The position numbers and the translations under genes were made by a program. A model generated the notes under the pieces. It saw only the letters and a program-made list of their open reading frames with translations. It was not told where the DNA came from and made no database searches. A stretch of DNA of 27,659 nucleotides from Arcicella sp043769985 (lineage in GTDB: Bacteria > Bacteroidota > Bacteroidia > Cytophagales > Spirosomataceae), in assembly GCA_043769985.1 (NCBI GenBank), contig JAYVIV010000056.1, positions 1 through 27,659 on the forward strand, written 5' to 3'. Shown here one piece after another: positions 1 to 8,508 of this stretch (position 1 is its first letter; each line of letters begins with the position of its first letter).

Positions 1-32
1 AAACCTAACAATACATCTACTGCCATTTTATT

Positions 33-109
33 AGAAGCCCCCAACCCCCAGAAGGGGCATTTTATGTTGAATTTCAAAAGACTCCCCCTCTGGGGGTTGG
101 GGGGCTTCT
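33..109. repeat. GC-rich inverted repeat
   Basis: Arms at 33-58 and 83-109 pair almost perfectly (AGAAGCCCCCAACCCCC against its complement, with one extra C in the right arm), with a loop of about 24 bases. It lies just beyond the 3' end of the minus-strand YceI gene, so it may act as a terminator or be an interspersed REP-like repeat. It is far more GC-rich than its surroundings. No protein is encoded here. Confidence 0.8.
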
Positions 110-148
110 TTTCAAAGGTGCAAAGATAAACAATCTCAAAGAAAATAT

Positions 149-712
149 TTACTTTATCATCTTGTCCATTGATAAATCCAATCGAAACTCAAAATTATCC
201 TTAATAGCATAATCTCCAAGATTTGAAAAGAAATTGGTTGAGTTATATTTTATGCCAAATTCTGTTCTGTTTACATTAATTACTGCTTGAAATGAAATAT
301 CTTTATCTGACTTGATTACAGTAATCGGGAATGATATTTTCTTTTGAACCGCTTTAATTTTCAGTAAACCTGTAGCTTGATTATCAACAATTTTTTCCAA
401 GATAAACGTAGCTTTTGGGTATTTTTCAACATCAAAAAAATCTTCATTTCTAAGATGATTTTGAAGGTCTTTATTTTCGTGGGAGATGGTTTTCATATCA
501 AATTCAAAATTGGCTTTTGTGATATTTTTTCCATCAAAAGTTAGGCTTCCTGAATTTAATTTTATGTTTCCTGTGGGAGCATAAGTACCTACGGCTGCAT
601 AGCCCGTCCATGAGAATTTACTTTTCTCTGTGTTCGCTTTGAAAACCGATTGAGCGAATGAATTTATTGATAATGAGACACTTGCGATAAATAGGATGAT
701 TGTATTTTTCAT
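149..712 (-). CDS. YceI family periplasmic protein
   Basis: 187 residues. A clear signal peptide (MKNTIILFIASVSLSINSFAQ, probably cut after A20) directs it to the periplasm. The rest matches the YceI fold, a lipocalin-like beta barrel known to bind polyisoprenoid-type lipids: a short N-terminal S-K-F-S-W-T-G-Y segment, the H-E-N-K-D-L-Q-N-H-L-R-N-E-D-F-F-D-V block at about 77-95 with K-Y-P-K-A-T-F immediately after it, and the late I-K-Y-N-S strand. Length is usual for the family. It probably forms its own unit: a 47-base gap separates it from the next minus-strand gene and a strong palindrome follows its end. The ligand and role are unknown; stress or isoprenoid handling is only a family-level guess. 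Confidence 0.9.
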   Translation of the reverse strand: MKNTIILFIASVSLSINSFAQSVFKANTEKSKFSWTGYAAVGTYAPTGNIKLNSGSLTFDGKNITKANFEFDMKTISHENKDLQNHLRNEDFFDVEKYPKATFILEKIVDNQATGLLKIKAVQKKISFPITVIKSDKDISFQAVINVNRTEFGIKYNSTNFFSNLGDYAIKDNFEFRLDLSMDKMIK

Positions 713-759
713 GACTTTTGTTGTTTAAATGCTTTTTAAGGAAGCCTTCGGTTTGACTT

Positions 760-1275
760 CTACTTTTTATTCTCTAATTCTCCTTCGGTTTCAATCAACC
801 CAATTCCTTTATAAACCTTCCCATTTTTATCTTTTGCCAACACATACCAAAGTGCATCACCACCGTATAATCCATCGCCAAAACGATAGTTTTTCTTGAA
901 AATATAGGTCTTTCCTTTTTTCAGAATGCCGTCTTTACAGTTGAATCTTTCAGTAAATTTTTTCTTGTCATATTGTACATTTGTGAACCATCCTTTTTCT
1001 GAATACCAAATAAAACTACCTGCCGAAACTACCTCCAAATCTTCCATTTCCGAACGGACGAAAGTGCTGTGTTTCCAGACATATTTGCCTTCGTATTCAA
1101 CTTTTGTATCATTTAAAATGGGATAATTTGGGTTTGGATTGTGATAAACCGTGATGGCTATGGGTACTTTCCTGAGCGTATCAGGCAAGATTCGGGTATG
1201 ATTTATCCAGCCTATTTGAGCAAAAAGAGAAGATCTAAAAAAGAGAATTGTGAAAAGGATGATGAGTTTTTTCAT
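760..1275 (-). CDS. Small secreted protein of unknown family
   Basis: I do not recognise this family. An open frame extends back to 1341, but the start at 1275 is preferred because it begins directly with a signal peptide (MKKLIILFTILFFRSSLFAQ, cut after A19). That gives a protein of 171 residues. The mature part is rich in aromatic residues and charged turns (W-I-N-H, V-Y-H-N-P-N-P-N-Y, F-I-W-Y-S-E-K-G-W-F, F-G-D-G-L-Y-G-G-D-A-L-W-Y), which suggests a small beta-rich periplasmic or surface protein. It contains one cysteine in the mature part and no lipobox. It lies upstream of the YceI gene on the same strand with a 47-base gap, so co-transcription is possible. No enzymatic motif is visible. 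Confidence 0.7.
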   Translation of the reverse strand: MKKLIILFTILFFRSSLFAQIGWINHTRILPDTLRKVPIAITVYHNPNPNYPILNDTKVEYEGKYVWKHSTFVRSEMEDLEVVSAGSFIWYSEKGWFTNVQYDKKKFTERFNCKDGILKKGKTYIFKKNYRFGDGLYGGDALWYVLAKDKNGKVYKGIGLIETEGELENKK

Positions 1276-1377
1276 ATCGTTATGTTTTAAATGAACGACA
1301 CAAAATTGATTAGAAAAATAGGAACAAACGCTCCAAAGCACAATTTGGCACGTCCCAAATCAGGTTTTGGGACTTTT

Positions 1378-1469
1378 TAGACCACGGATAACACGGATTA
1401 AACAAATTTTCACGGATTTTTTAATTTTTATCTGTGAAAATCCGTTTAATCCGTGTCATCCGTGGTCTA
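1378..1469. repeat. Inverted repeat of the CCACGGAT type
   Basis: Arms of 40 bases at 1378-1417 and 1430-1469 pair with few mismatches (TAGACCACGGATAACACGG and its complement), leaving a 12-base A/T loop. It sits between the 3' end of the AraC gene (1502) and the 5' end of the small secreted-protein gene (1275), both on the minus strand. It could fold into a very long hairpin in RNA. Repeats of this wording are widespread in Bacteroidota intergenic DNA; that remark is from memory. Confidence 0.8.
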
Positions 1470-1501
1470 TATTTTGTTGTCCATGTCTTCGCAGACAATA
1501 A

Positions 1502-2590
1502 TTACTTCAAAAAAACCCTCGGAGCAACGCCTGTGAAATCTTTGAAAATCCGATTAAAAGTAGTTTTGGAATTAAAGCCTGATTCGTAGGCAATTCCTAA
1601 AATCGTTAGGCGTTCGAGGTCAGGAGAATTCAAACGTTTTTTCACTTCCTCGACTCGATATTCATTTACAAAATCGTTGAAAGATTTGCCTAAACCTGTA
1701 TTGATTTGTTGAGAAACTATCTTTGGATTTAACTTTATTTCTTTGGCAAAATCTGCTAAGGTCAGGGTGGGATTTAGGTATAATTTCTGAACATCCATAC
1801 CCTTTTTTATTTGCTCCAAAATTTGGTTATCTACTTGAACTTGAGCCTTTTGAATAACTTCTCCCTCAAAATTTACCTCCGATAAATTTGCCTGCCTAAT
1901 CCCTCCAACGGCAAGCACCAAAGCCATAATTCCCAAAATTTGAAGGGAATAATCATAGTTGAAATAGAGATTAAAGAAATCTCGCAAAATGATTTCCAGT
2001 AACCACTGGACACACAAAACAACCAAAATAATCAAAATAATTTTGAGCCAATTCAAGCGAATTTTTGAGGTTTCAGAAAAATTATTGGCTACATAAATTT
2101 GATAATTTTTTAGTAAACGAATTGACAAAATCAGGTAAATCAACATAGAAATAAAAGTACCATCAAATTCAATTTTGTAGGTAATCCATTGATGAACATT
2201 TTCCCAGTACCAATTCTTAAAATTATAGTTTTTTGTGGTTAAAAAGATATATAATCCAGCTTGAAAAACCACGGGAACAAAATGCAAATAATCCCTTTTC
2301 TGAAAGGTAAACGACTGATTAGCAAGACTTTTTACATAAAAATAAATCAAAGGCCCAAAAGCGAAAGAATAGAAAATGGGGAGGAAATAGAGATTAGCAT
2401 TTTGACCATAAATATCAGCAATTCTCAGAAAATGGTCAATTAACCAAAGGGCAATGGTGAAAATGAGCAGAGCAAGAAAGCGATTCGATTGTCTGTTTTG
2501 AGGGGCAAACCACAACAAACCCGTCGCAAAAAAGGAAGACGAAATAATAATTCCAAGTAGCAACACCGTAAAATTGAGCGTGATTTGCAT
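1502..2590 (-). CDS. Membrane-anchored AraC-family transcriptional regulator
   Basis: 362 residues. The N-terminal part holds about seven hydrophobic helices (roughly 7-28, 38-57, 67-90, 99-118, 145-163, 180-205 and 213-235), giving a 7TM sensor-like module. A short linker (about 240-262) leads to a cytoplasmic AraC/XylS DNA-binding domain at about 265-362. That domain has two helix-turn-helix units: L-A-D-F-A-K-E-I-K-L-N-P-K-I-V-S-Q-Q-I-N, then I-L-G-I-A-Y-E-S-G-F-N-S-K-T-T-F-N-R-I-F with the signature F-K-D-F-T-G-V-A-P. This architecture is common in Bacteroidota; the signal is unknown. It starts only 11 bases after the Fur-family gene stops and is probably co-transcribed with it. Confidence 0.9.
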   Translation of the reverse strand: MQITLNFTVLLLGIIISSSFFATGLLWFAPQNRQSNRFLALLIFTIALWLIDHFLRIADIYGQNANLYFLPIFYSFAFGPLIYFYVKSLANQSFTFQKRDYLHFVPVVFQAGLYIFLTTKNYNFKNWYWENVHQWITYKIEFDGTFISMLIYLILSIRLLKNYQIYVANNFSETSKIRLNWLKIILIILVVLCVQWLLEIILRDFFNLYFNYDYSLQILGIMALVLAVGGIRQANLSEVNFEGEVIQKAQVQVDNQILEQIKKGMDVQKLYLNPTLTLADFAKEIKLNPKIVSQQINTGLGKSFNDFVNEYRVEEVKKRLNSPDLERLTILGIAYESGFNSKTTFNRIFKDFTGVAPRVFLK

Positions 2591-2601
2591 GATGTTTGAA
2601 A

Positions 2602-3090
2602 TTATGCCATTTCACGTTTTTCTACCACCATTGCTTTTTTAAATTCGCAGTCGGTTTTCGTACATGAACCATAAAAAATCAAGGAATGGTGCATTACATT
2701 AAACTGCAACATTTCGCCAACCATATTTTGAATTCCTTGCACCCGAGGGTCGCAAAATTCCGTAACGTGGTGACAATCAGTGCATATCAAGTGGTCGTGT
2801 TGTTTACGCCCGTACGATTTTTCGTACTGTGCCTGATTGCCTCCGAACTGGTGTTTTGCCACTAAGTCACATTCTACCAAGACATCAAGCGTATTATAAA
2901 CCGTTGCTCGTGAGACTTGATACTTTTTGTTTTTCATGGAAATATACAATTCCTCGACATCAAAATGATCGTCACGAGAATAGATTTCCTCCAAAATCGC
3001 AAAGCGTTCAGGCGTTTTGCGAAGTCCTCTATTTTCAAGGTACGCCGTGAATATTTTCTTAACAGAATCTATATTTGATTGTGGTTGCAT
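2602..3090 (-). CDS. Fur-family metal- or peroxide-responsive repressor
   Basis: 162 residues, normal for the family. The N-terminal winged helix contains the recognition segment S-R-A-T-V-Y-N-T-L (60-68). The dimerisation domain has the regulatory metal-site residues H-D-H at 98-100 and the structural zinc tetrad C103/C106 (C-T-D-C) and C143/C148 (C-T-K-T-D-C). Sequence alone does not separate Fur from PerR or Zur. It lies upstream of the membrane AraC gene (11-base gap) and downstream of rel on the same strand, but a repeat-rich 426-base gap separates it from rel. From memory, rel/spoT next to a Fur gene is a recurring Bacteroidota arrangement. It probably represses transcription with bound metal. 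Confidence 0.9.
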   Translation of the reverse strand: MQPQSNIDSVKKIFTAYLENRGLRKTPERFAILEEIYSRDDHFDVEELYISMKNKKYQVSRATVYNTLDVLVECDLVAKHQFGGNQAQYEKSYGRKQHDHLICTDCHHVTEFCDPRVQGIQNMVGEMLQFNVMHHSLIFYGSCTKTDCEFKKAMVVEKREMA

Positions 3091-3294
3091 ATTTTATCAA
3101 ACGATTGCCCTTTAATTTGGACTAATTCTACATTGTAACACAAAATAAATCAATTTTATTCAAATTATCAGATGGAATGTTGATTTTCGCTTTGAATGAA
3201 GTCTAAAAAGTCCATTTACTCATTCCTAATATTCATCAACGCAACCTCGGCTTAATATTTTATGTTATAGAGATATTCAAAAAACAATCACTCC

Positions 3295-3416
3295 ATCCTT
3301 GGCGAGTGTCTCACCTGACAACTTGCGAAAGCAAAATCTGAACACAACAATGTAAAGATGAAATTATTAGTCCACCGTGCCACCGTAAGTTGTCGAGTGG
3401 GACACTCGCCAAGGAT
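3295..3416. repeat. 30-bp inverted repeat enclosing 62 bases
   Basis: The arms are 3295-3324 (ATCCTTGGCGAGTGTCTCAC...) and 3387-3416, its near-exact complement with a few mismatches. The enclosed 62 bases are AT-rich and carry no gene. The GAGTGTC...GACACTC core reads like an interspersed repeat. It is not seen elsewhere in the window. Confidence 0.8.
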
Positions 3417-3438
3417 AAAAAGTTGGAATTTGGATGCT

Positions 3439-3509
3439 GTAGCTCGAAATAGCATTTCGAGAGCGGTCGAATAGTCGGACTTCGCTCTCGAAATACTATT
3501 TCGAGTTAC
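3439..3509. repeat. CTCGAAATA palindrome, copy 1
   Basis: The 27-base arms 3439-3465 (GTAGCTCGAAATAGCATTTC...) and 3483-3509 are complementary except for two transitions that still allow G-U pairing in RNA. The loop (3466-3482) is GTCGAATAGTCGGACTT. The element lies 7 bases past the rel stop codon. A second copy follows the SDR gene at 13311-13395, so this is a mobile or amplified intergenic repeat that settles at gene ends. Confidence 0.85.
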
Positions 3510-3516
3510 CGTAAAA

Positions 3517-5763
3517 TCACTCCCCACGCTCCACCTCAATCACCCCCTCCACTTGCTCCAAAGAATTTACTAATTTCTCTAAATGGATGGTATCACTGAC
3601 CATCAAGGCAATTTTTCCTTCAAAAATTCCTTCTTTCACACCGATAGAAAGGCTTTGAATATTGACTTTTAATTCCTGAGAAATTACTCTCGTAACGTCA
3701 TTCATTAAGCCCATTCTGTCCATTCCCCTTATTACTAAATGAGCCAAAAACGACATCTGAATCTGACTCGTCCAGAAGGCTTTAATTACTCGGTCGCCGT
3801 GTCTTGAAAGTAATTCCGTTGAATTTGGACAGGATGTTCGGTGTATTTTTATGCCTTCGTTGATGGTTACAAATCCAAAAACATCATCGCCAGCAATAGG
3901 ATTACAACATTTTGCCAGCGTGTAATCTATCTTATCCATATCCTCCCCAATCAAAATTCCATCGGCATTTTTCTTATCACCATGCAGTTTTTTTAACTCC
4001 TTCGTAACCGATTTCAAATCCGTCAAAGGCTGTTTGATTGACTTCGCTTCTTGCTTGCGTTCGTGAGCCTCACGGTCTGATTTCCAACGTTTTAACTCAT
4101 CCAACTGCACATATCCTTTCCCAAAACGATAGAACAAGTCATTGGAATCTTTGGCGTTGAAATAGGCTCGTAACTGGTTAGTAACTTCCAAAGTCAACGG
4201 TGAAATACCCAACACTTTCAAGCGATGTTCAATCATATCACGCCCCATCACGACGTGCGATTTATTGGCTTCTTTGATATAATCCTTAATCCGAGATTTT
4301 GCCTTGGTCGTCACCACAAACTTCAACCAATCTTCCGAAGGTTTTTGCTTCGGCGAGGTCATACATTCAATAATATCCCCCGTTTTGATTTTGTGACTCA
4401 GCGGTACGAGGCGATTATTTACCTTCGCCCCAATACATTTTGCTCCAACTTCCGTATGAATTTCAAAGGCAAAATCCAGAGCCGTTGCTCCATCTTTCAA
4501 CACCACCAATTTGCCTTTTGGGGTATAAACAAAAACCTCTTCATTATACAAACTACTCCGAATATCATCCACTAAATCTACCGCCGATTGAGATTTATCG
4601 TTAGAGTCCAAAGCCTCCCGAATCTGGCTTAACCACGATTCAAAGGCTGTATTTGTTCTGGTATCATTGCCTTTATATTTCCAGTGAGCGGCAAAACCCT
4701 TCTCGGCAATTTCATCCATTCGCACCGTTCTGATTTGCACTTCCACCCAACGTCCACGTTTGCCTCCGCCCATTACGGTTGTGTGTAAGGACTCGTAACC
4801 ATTTGATTTTGGGGTAGATATCCAATCTTTCAGTCGGTCGGGATTAGGTTTATAATGGTCAGTAACCATTGAGTAAACCGCCCAACAAGCGGCTTTTTCT
4901 TGCTCAGTCGGCACGTCCAAAATTACTCGAACGGCAAAAAGATCATAAATTTCTTCGAAAGGCGTATTGTTTTTTTTGAGTTTGTTATAAATCGAATAAA
5001 TGGATTTCGGGCGACCTTTTACCACGTGCTTGAAACCCATTTCTGTTAAGTCTTTTTCAATAGGTTTAATAAAATTCTGAATAAAATTCTCTCTTGAAGT
5101 CTTAGTTTCTTTCAGTCTGCGGGCAACATCTTTGTAGGCTTCGGGTTCGGTATATTTCAAACACAAATCTTCCAATTCCGATTTGATGGCGTGCAAACCC
5201 AACCTGTGAGCGAGTGGAGCATATAAATAAAAAGTCTCAGAAGCGATTTTGAGTTGCTTATCCCGTGCCATGCTTCCCAGCGTTCGCATATTGTGAAGAC
5301 GGTCGGCGAGCTTAATTAAGATTACCCGAATATCATCCGAAAGCGTCAATAACATCTTTCGAAAATTCTCAGCTTGTTGTGAACTTCCGTAATCAAAAAC
5401 ACCCGAAATTTTGGTTAATCCGTCAATGATTTTGGCAACATTCTTGCCAAAATCTACTTCAATTTCATCTAAACTAATTTCTGTATCCTCAACTACATCG
5501 TGCAATAATGCACACATGATAGAGGTTGAACCCAAGCCAATTTCTTCCACACAAATTTGAGCAACGGCAATGGGGTGATAAATATAAGGTTCACCCGATT
5601 TCCGCCTCATATCTTTGTGGGCTTCTGCCGACATCAAAAAGGCTTTTTTAATCAGTTTGGCATCATCATCTTGAAGGTATGGACGGGCGGTATGAAGTAA
5701 TTTTCTGTACCGTTTTAGGATTTCCTTTCTTTCTTGTTCTAAATCAATTGCTGCGACTTCCAC
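3517..5763 (-). CDS. rel: Bifunctional (p)ppGpp synthetase/hydrolase (Rel/SpoT)
   Basis: 748 residues, full length for a long RSH enzyme. It makes and degrades the alarmone (p)ppGpp. Domains in order: a hydrolase HD domain (about 40-200) with H63, H88-D89 and the E92-D93-T94 run, plus L-A-D-R-L-H-N-M-R at 152-160; a synthetase domain (about 240-365) with G-R-P-K-S-I-Y-S-I at 250-258 and the substrate-binding Y-E-S-L-H at 323-327; a TGS domain (about 409-470); a zinc-finger-like C619-C620...H641...C645 motif; and a C-terminal ACT domain (about 672-748). The hydrolase residues are intact, so degradation should be active. Both activities are expected because Bacteroidota usually have one long RSH. 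It is divergent from the DUF4143 gene and a palindrome follows its stop. Confidence 0.95.
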   Translation of the reverse strand: MEVAAIDLEQERKEILKRYRKLLHTARPYLQDDDAKLIKKAFLMSAEAHKDMRRKSGEPYIYHPIAVAQICVEEIGLGSTSIMCALLHDVVEDTEISLDEIEVDFGKNVAKIIDGLTKISGVFDYGSSQQAENFRKMLLTLSDDIRVILIKLADRLHNMRTLGSMARDKQLKIASETFYLYAPLAHRLGLHAIKSELEDLCLKYTEPEAYKDVARRLKETKTSRENFIQNFIKPIEKDLTEMGFKHVVKGRPKSIYSIYNKLKKNNTPFEEIYDLFAVRVILDVPTEQEKAACWAVYSMVTDHYKPNPDRLKDWISTPKSNGYESLHTTVMGGGKRGRWVEVQIRTVRMDEIAEKGFAAHWKYKGNDTRTNTAFESWLSQIREALDSNDKSQSAVDLVDDIRSSLYNEEVFVYTPKGKLVVLKDGATALDFAFEIHTEVGAKCIGAKVNNRLVPLSHKIKTGDIIECMTSPKQKPSEDWLKFVVTTKAKSRIKDYIKEANKSHVVMGRDMIEHRLKVLGISPLTLEVTNQLRAYFNAKDSNDLFYRFGKGYVQLDELKRWKSDREAHERKQEAKSIKQPLTDLKSVTKELKKLHGDKKNADGILIGEDMDKIDYTLAKCCNPIAGDDVFGFVTINEGIKIHRTSCPNSTELLSRHGDRVIKAFWTSQIQMSFLAHLVIRGMDRMGLMNDVTRVISQELKVNIQSLSIGVKEGIFEGKIALMVSDTIHLEKLVNSLEQVEGVIEVERGE

Positions 5764-5967
5764 GGTTTAATATATTTGATTTGTGAATGGTTTTGTGGTA
5801 TTGGTGATAATCTAAGTTAATGAATCCGTGGGATAATGGCAAATTTATAGGTAAGAATTATTTATTTTTCTTTAAGTGTTTTGTTCGTTTATTTGAATAT
5901 TTTGTCTTCATAAATGTATGTTTAATTTATGAATGAAATAATGTTATAATTTTATAAAATACAATTC

Positions 5968-6066
5968 TACACTTTTTTATATCATATTTAATCCATTTTT
6001 TACATTTTCATACACCATATTTTGAAATTTTCTTACACTTTTCTATACCATTTTATTATATTTGTA
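5968..6066 (+). repeat. Three imperfect 33-base-period direct repeats
   Basis: Units begin at 5968, 6001 and 6034, exactly 33 bases apart. The first 18 bases of each fit TACAYTTTTNTATAYCAT with one or two deviations; the last 11-15 bases of each unit diverge. The spacing is close to three DNA helical turns, so the conserved parts would face the same side of the helix. They end just upstream of the DUF4143 ATPase start and overlap its likely -7 element. They may be operator sites for a regulator. This is inferred from layout only. Confidence 0.6.
6057..6064 (+). promoter_or_regulatory. Candidate -7 element of the DUF4143 gene
   Basis: TATATTTG matches the Bacteroidota -7 consensus TAnnTTTG exactly and lies 23 bases before the ATG at 6088. 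I see no clear TTTG about 20 bases upstream, where the repeats lie instead, so the promoter may need an activator or be overlapped by operators. Confidence 0.45.
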
Positions 6067-6087
6067 GAAATTCAGTCAAAATAATTT

Positions 6088-7398
6088 ATGGAAAGATTAA
6101 TATATAATGAATTAAAAAAGTGGAAAAACGACTCTAAAAGAAAACCGTTACTACTTCAAGGGGCAAGACAAATCGGTAAGACTTTCATCGTAAATCAATT
6201 TGGAAAGAGCGAATACAAAAATTACATTAGACTTAATTTTGAGGAAGACGAAAATTTGAAGGATATTTTTAATTCAACGCTTGACCCTTTCCAAATTATT
6301 AATCAATTGGGGCTTTATCTTAACAAAAAAATTGAGGCTGAAAATACTTTGATTTTCTTTGATGAGATTCAGGTTTTGCCCAAAGCCATTACGAGTTTGA
6401 AATATTTCAATGAAAATGCACCGCAATTTCACATCATTGCGGCTGGTTCTTTGTTGGGCGTGAGTGTGGGAAAATCAACGAGTTTTCCAGTAGGGAAAGT
6501 GAATTTTCTGACGATGTATCCGATGAATTTTTTGGAATATTTGATGGCTTTAAAAGAATATTTTTTGATTGATGAATTACTAAATATAAAAGATTTCGTT
6601 GCTTTTCCAGATATTTTACACGAAAAAATGTTGAATCTGATGAAGATGTATTTGTTTTTGGGAGGGATGCCCGAGGTTGTGCAAGAGTATATCGAAAATA
6701 AAGATATTGTAGCGGTAAGAAAAATTCAAAACGAAATTTTGCAATCTTACCAAAAGGACTTTTCAAAATATGCAGAACCAAAAGAAACGATTAAAATTGC
6801 TGAAATTTGGCGGTCAATTCCTTATCAATTGGCAAAAGAAAATAGTAAATTTTTGTATAGTGAAGTTAAAAAAAATGCCCGTTCATCCCATTTTGAACAA
6901 TCAATTGATTGGTTAAAAAATGCAGGGTTGATTCATATTGTAAATGAACTTAGGACTGCAAAACTGCCCTTGGGAGGTTATGCAGACTTGGGAAAATTCA
7001 AATTGTACCTTTTAGATACGGGCTTGTTGGGAGCAATGTTAGAGCTTACACCGGAGATTATTCTCCGACCTGATGATTTGTACAAGGAATATAATGGTGC
7101 TTTTATTGAGAATTATGCTTGTTTAGAATTGGTGAAATTACTACAAAAAGAGGTGTTTTATTGGACATCGGGTAATGAAGCGGAAGTAGATTTTGTGTTG
7201 CAATACAATAACGACATCATACCGATTGAAGTAAAAAGCGGAAGCAACAAAAATACCCACAGTTTAAAGGTTTTTGAATCAAAAAATACAACAAAATACT
7301 TGTTTAGAACTTCACCAAGGAATTTTGTAAAAAGTGAAAAATTTATCAATTTGCCTTTGTACAGGTTATTTGCCTTGGAAGAAATTTTAGATTTATAG
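6088..7398 (+). CDS. DUF4143-type AAA ATPase with PD-(D/E)XK-like tail
   Basis: 436 residues, typical length. The N-terminal AAA_14 domain has a Walker A at 25-32 (G-A-R-Q-I-G-K-T) and a Walker B ending in D92-E93 (L-I-F-F-D-E-I-Q), followed by the sensor-like A-A-G-S-L-L-G-V. The C-terminal DUF4143 region ends in a nuclease-like motif at about 365-385 (E-A-E-V-D-F-V-L ... I-P-I-E-V-K-S-G), the D-x(n)-E-x-K pattern of the PD-(D/E)XK fold. The family is very common in bacteria and archaea, often in many copies and mobile; its biological role is not settled. It stands alone, divergent from rel and convergent with the barrel gene 27 bases away. Upstream 33-base repeats suggest dedicated regulation. 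Confidence 0.92.
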   Translation: MERLIYNELKKWKNDSKRKPLLLQGARQIGKTFIVNQFGKSEYKNYIRLNFEEDENLKDIFNSTLDPFQIINQLGLYLNKKIEAENTLIFFDEIQVLPKAITSLKYFNENAPQFHIIAAGSLLGVSVGKSTSFPVGKVNFLTMYPMNFLEYLMALKEYFLIDELLNIKDFVAFPDILHEKMLNLMKMYLFLGGMPEVVQEYIENKDIVAVRKIQNEILQSYQKDFSKYAEPKETIKIAEIWRSIPYQLAKENSKFLYSEVKKNARSSHFEQSIDWLKNAGLIHIVNELRTAKLPLGGYADLGKFKLYLLDTGLLGAMLELTPEIILRPDDLYKEYNGAFIENYACLELVKLLQKEVFYWTSGNEAEVDFVLQYNNDIIPIEVKSGSNKNTHSLKVFESKNTTKYLFRTSPRNFVKSEKFINLPLYRLFALEEILDL

Positions 7399-7425
7399 TT
7401 TTCTACGCTAAGAAAACCATAAATC

Positions 7426-8508
7426 CTATCGAATCACAGGACATTTTATACTCGGAGCAATGTGGTAAATAATTTTAAAACTCGTTAGAATATACATATC
7501 ATTTAACCTCGAAGAACTGTTTCTCACCCCACCATTTGTGATATCCAATTCTGGAAAACTTCGCATATCAGCAAATGTTATTGAATTATCAATTAATCCT
7601 TTTGAAAGATAATAAGCTCTGGCAAAAGCCTCACGGTCACGACCTGTCCAAGCGGCAATTTTTTCATTTTCACGATGTCCAATGACAGCCGACAAACTAC
7701 TGATTCCTCTTAAATCCCCTTTATCGGCAAAATATCCGCCCACATCGTCCAAATAATCTGAGAAAGTATATCGGATGCCTACTTCAAAACCTAAATCCCA
7801 CGCTTTATTCAACTTATATTTTATGCCCGCCCCAAAAGGAATATTTATGTTCACCAAATCATAAGGCTGGTCGGGGTAATTTGGCAAACCTTGTCCCTCA
7901 GTATTGAGTGACTGCAAACTTACCCACTCACTCGGAGCTGCCTCCGTACCTGCATAATCCGTTGGAACTTTCGCCATAGGGTTATGGTGAAAAACAGCGA
8001 TTCCAGCGAATACGTAGGGATTAAACTTCGCACGATTACGAAAATTTCTGGTCTCAGGAATTAAATTATAAACACCCGTTAAAGCCAATTCCTGCACATC
8101 ATTTCTGAAATGGGCATTGCGCATATACAATTGCTCACGTCCTGCAACACCTTCAAATTTATTATCATCACCCGTCAGACGCACCCATGTGAGGCTGGCA
8201 CGACCGCTAAAATGAGGCGTGAAATGACGAGTAAAATCCACGCCAATATTCCAATTAATGTTTTGTAAGCTTGATTGAATAGGGCGGTTATAAGGAGCTA
8301 AATCGCCATAATAATGTGATGTACCGATTCCGAAAGCAATTTCAGAATGTTTTTCGTACATACTTTTTCGCCTCGTGCCGTCTGATTTAAACAATTTTGA
8401 AAAAAAAGATTGAGAATAGCAAGGAGTCGAAACAATACAAAAAATAAGGTAGAATAGCATCAGACCCATTTTTTGATATTTTTCAAGATAAATTTTTAAT
8501 TTTTTCAT
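7426..8508 (-). CDS. DUF6089/PorG-like outer-membrane beta-barrel protein
   Basis: 360 residues with an N-terminal signal sequence (hydrophobic M-G-L-M-L-F-Y-L-I-F-C-I-V, cut probably after the S in C-Y-S-Q). Translation may start at the first Met or at M14 just before the hydrophobic core. The mature part alternates amphipathic strands rich in aromatic and glycine residues (E-I-A-F-G-I-G-T-S-H-Y-Y-G-D-L-A-P near the start, F-N-P-Y-V-F-A-G-I-A-V-F-H-H-N-P-M-A in the middle, G-F-E-V-G-I-R-Y-T-F-S-D-Y-L-D-D-V-G-G-Y late). This matches the DUF6089 group, which includes PorG of the type IX secretion system. No other secretion-system gene lies here, so a role in that system is only possible. It is a single-gene unit. 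Confidence 0.85.
   Translation of the reverse strand: MKKLKIYLEKYQKMGLMLFYLIFCIVSTPCYSQSFFSKLFKSDGTRRKSMYEKHSEIAFGIGTSHYYGDLAPYNRPIQSSLQNINWNIGVDFTRHFTPHFSGRASLTWVRLTGDDNKFEGVAGREQLYMRNAHFRNDVQELALTGVYNLIPETRNFRNRAKFNPYVFAGIAVFHHNPMAKVPTDYAGTEAAPSEWVSLQSLNTEGQGLPNYPDQPYDLVNINIPFGAGIKYKLNKAWDLGFEVGIRYTFSDYLDDVGGYFADKGDLRGISSLSAVIGHRENEKIAAWTGRDREAFARAYYLSKGLIDNSITFADMRSFPELDITNGGVRNSSSRLNDMYILTSFKIIYHIAPSIKCPVIR

Larger units (their letters stand above)
3091..3516. other. Gene-free interval with two palindromes
   Basis: This stretch between fur and rel holds no convincing gene. Its left part (3091-3290) is AT-rich and should contain the fur promoter, but I could not place a TTTG/TAnnTTTG pair with confidence. 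Its right part is filled by two inverted repeats (3295-3416 and 3439-3509). A minus-strand open frame across 3288-3539 is made of these repeats and is not accepted as a gene. Confidence 0.7.
5764..6087. other. Divergent promoter interval, rel / DUF4143 ATPase
   Basis: A 324-base AT-rich gap between divergent genes. No ORF is supported. On the minus strand TAAATTTG (complement of 5840-5847) fits the Bacteroidota -7 element for rel, but no matching -33 TTTG was found. On the plus strand it holds three 33-base-period repeats (5968-6066) and a -7-like TATATTTG (6057-6064). Confidence 0.6.

Noticed and set aside
3288..3539. 83-codon minus-strand open frame between fur and rel
   Set aside because: It is built almost wholly of the two inverted repeats and overlaps the rel 3' end; the sequence looks like no protein family.
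5968..6066. Degenerate CRISPR remnant with 33-base period
   Set aside because: Repeats and intervening parts are all AT-rich and unit ends abut; no repeat-spacer structure and no cas gene nearby. Operator-like repeats fit better.
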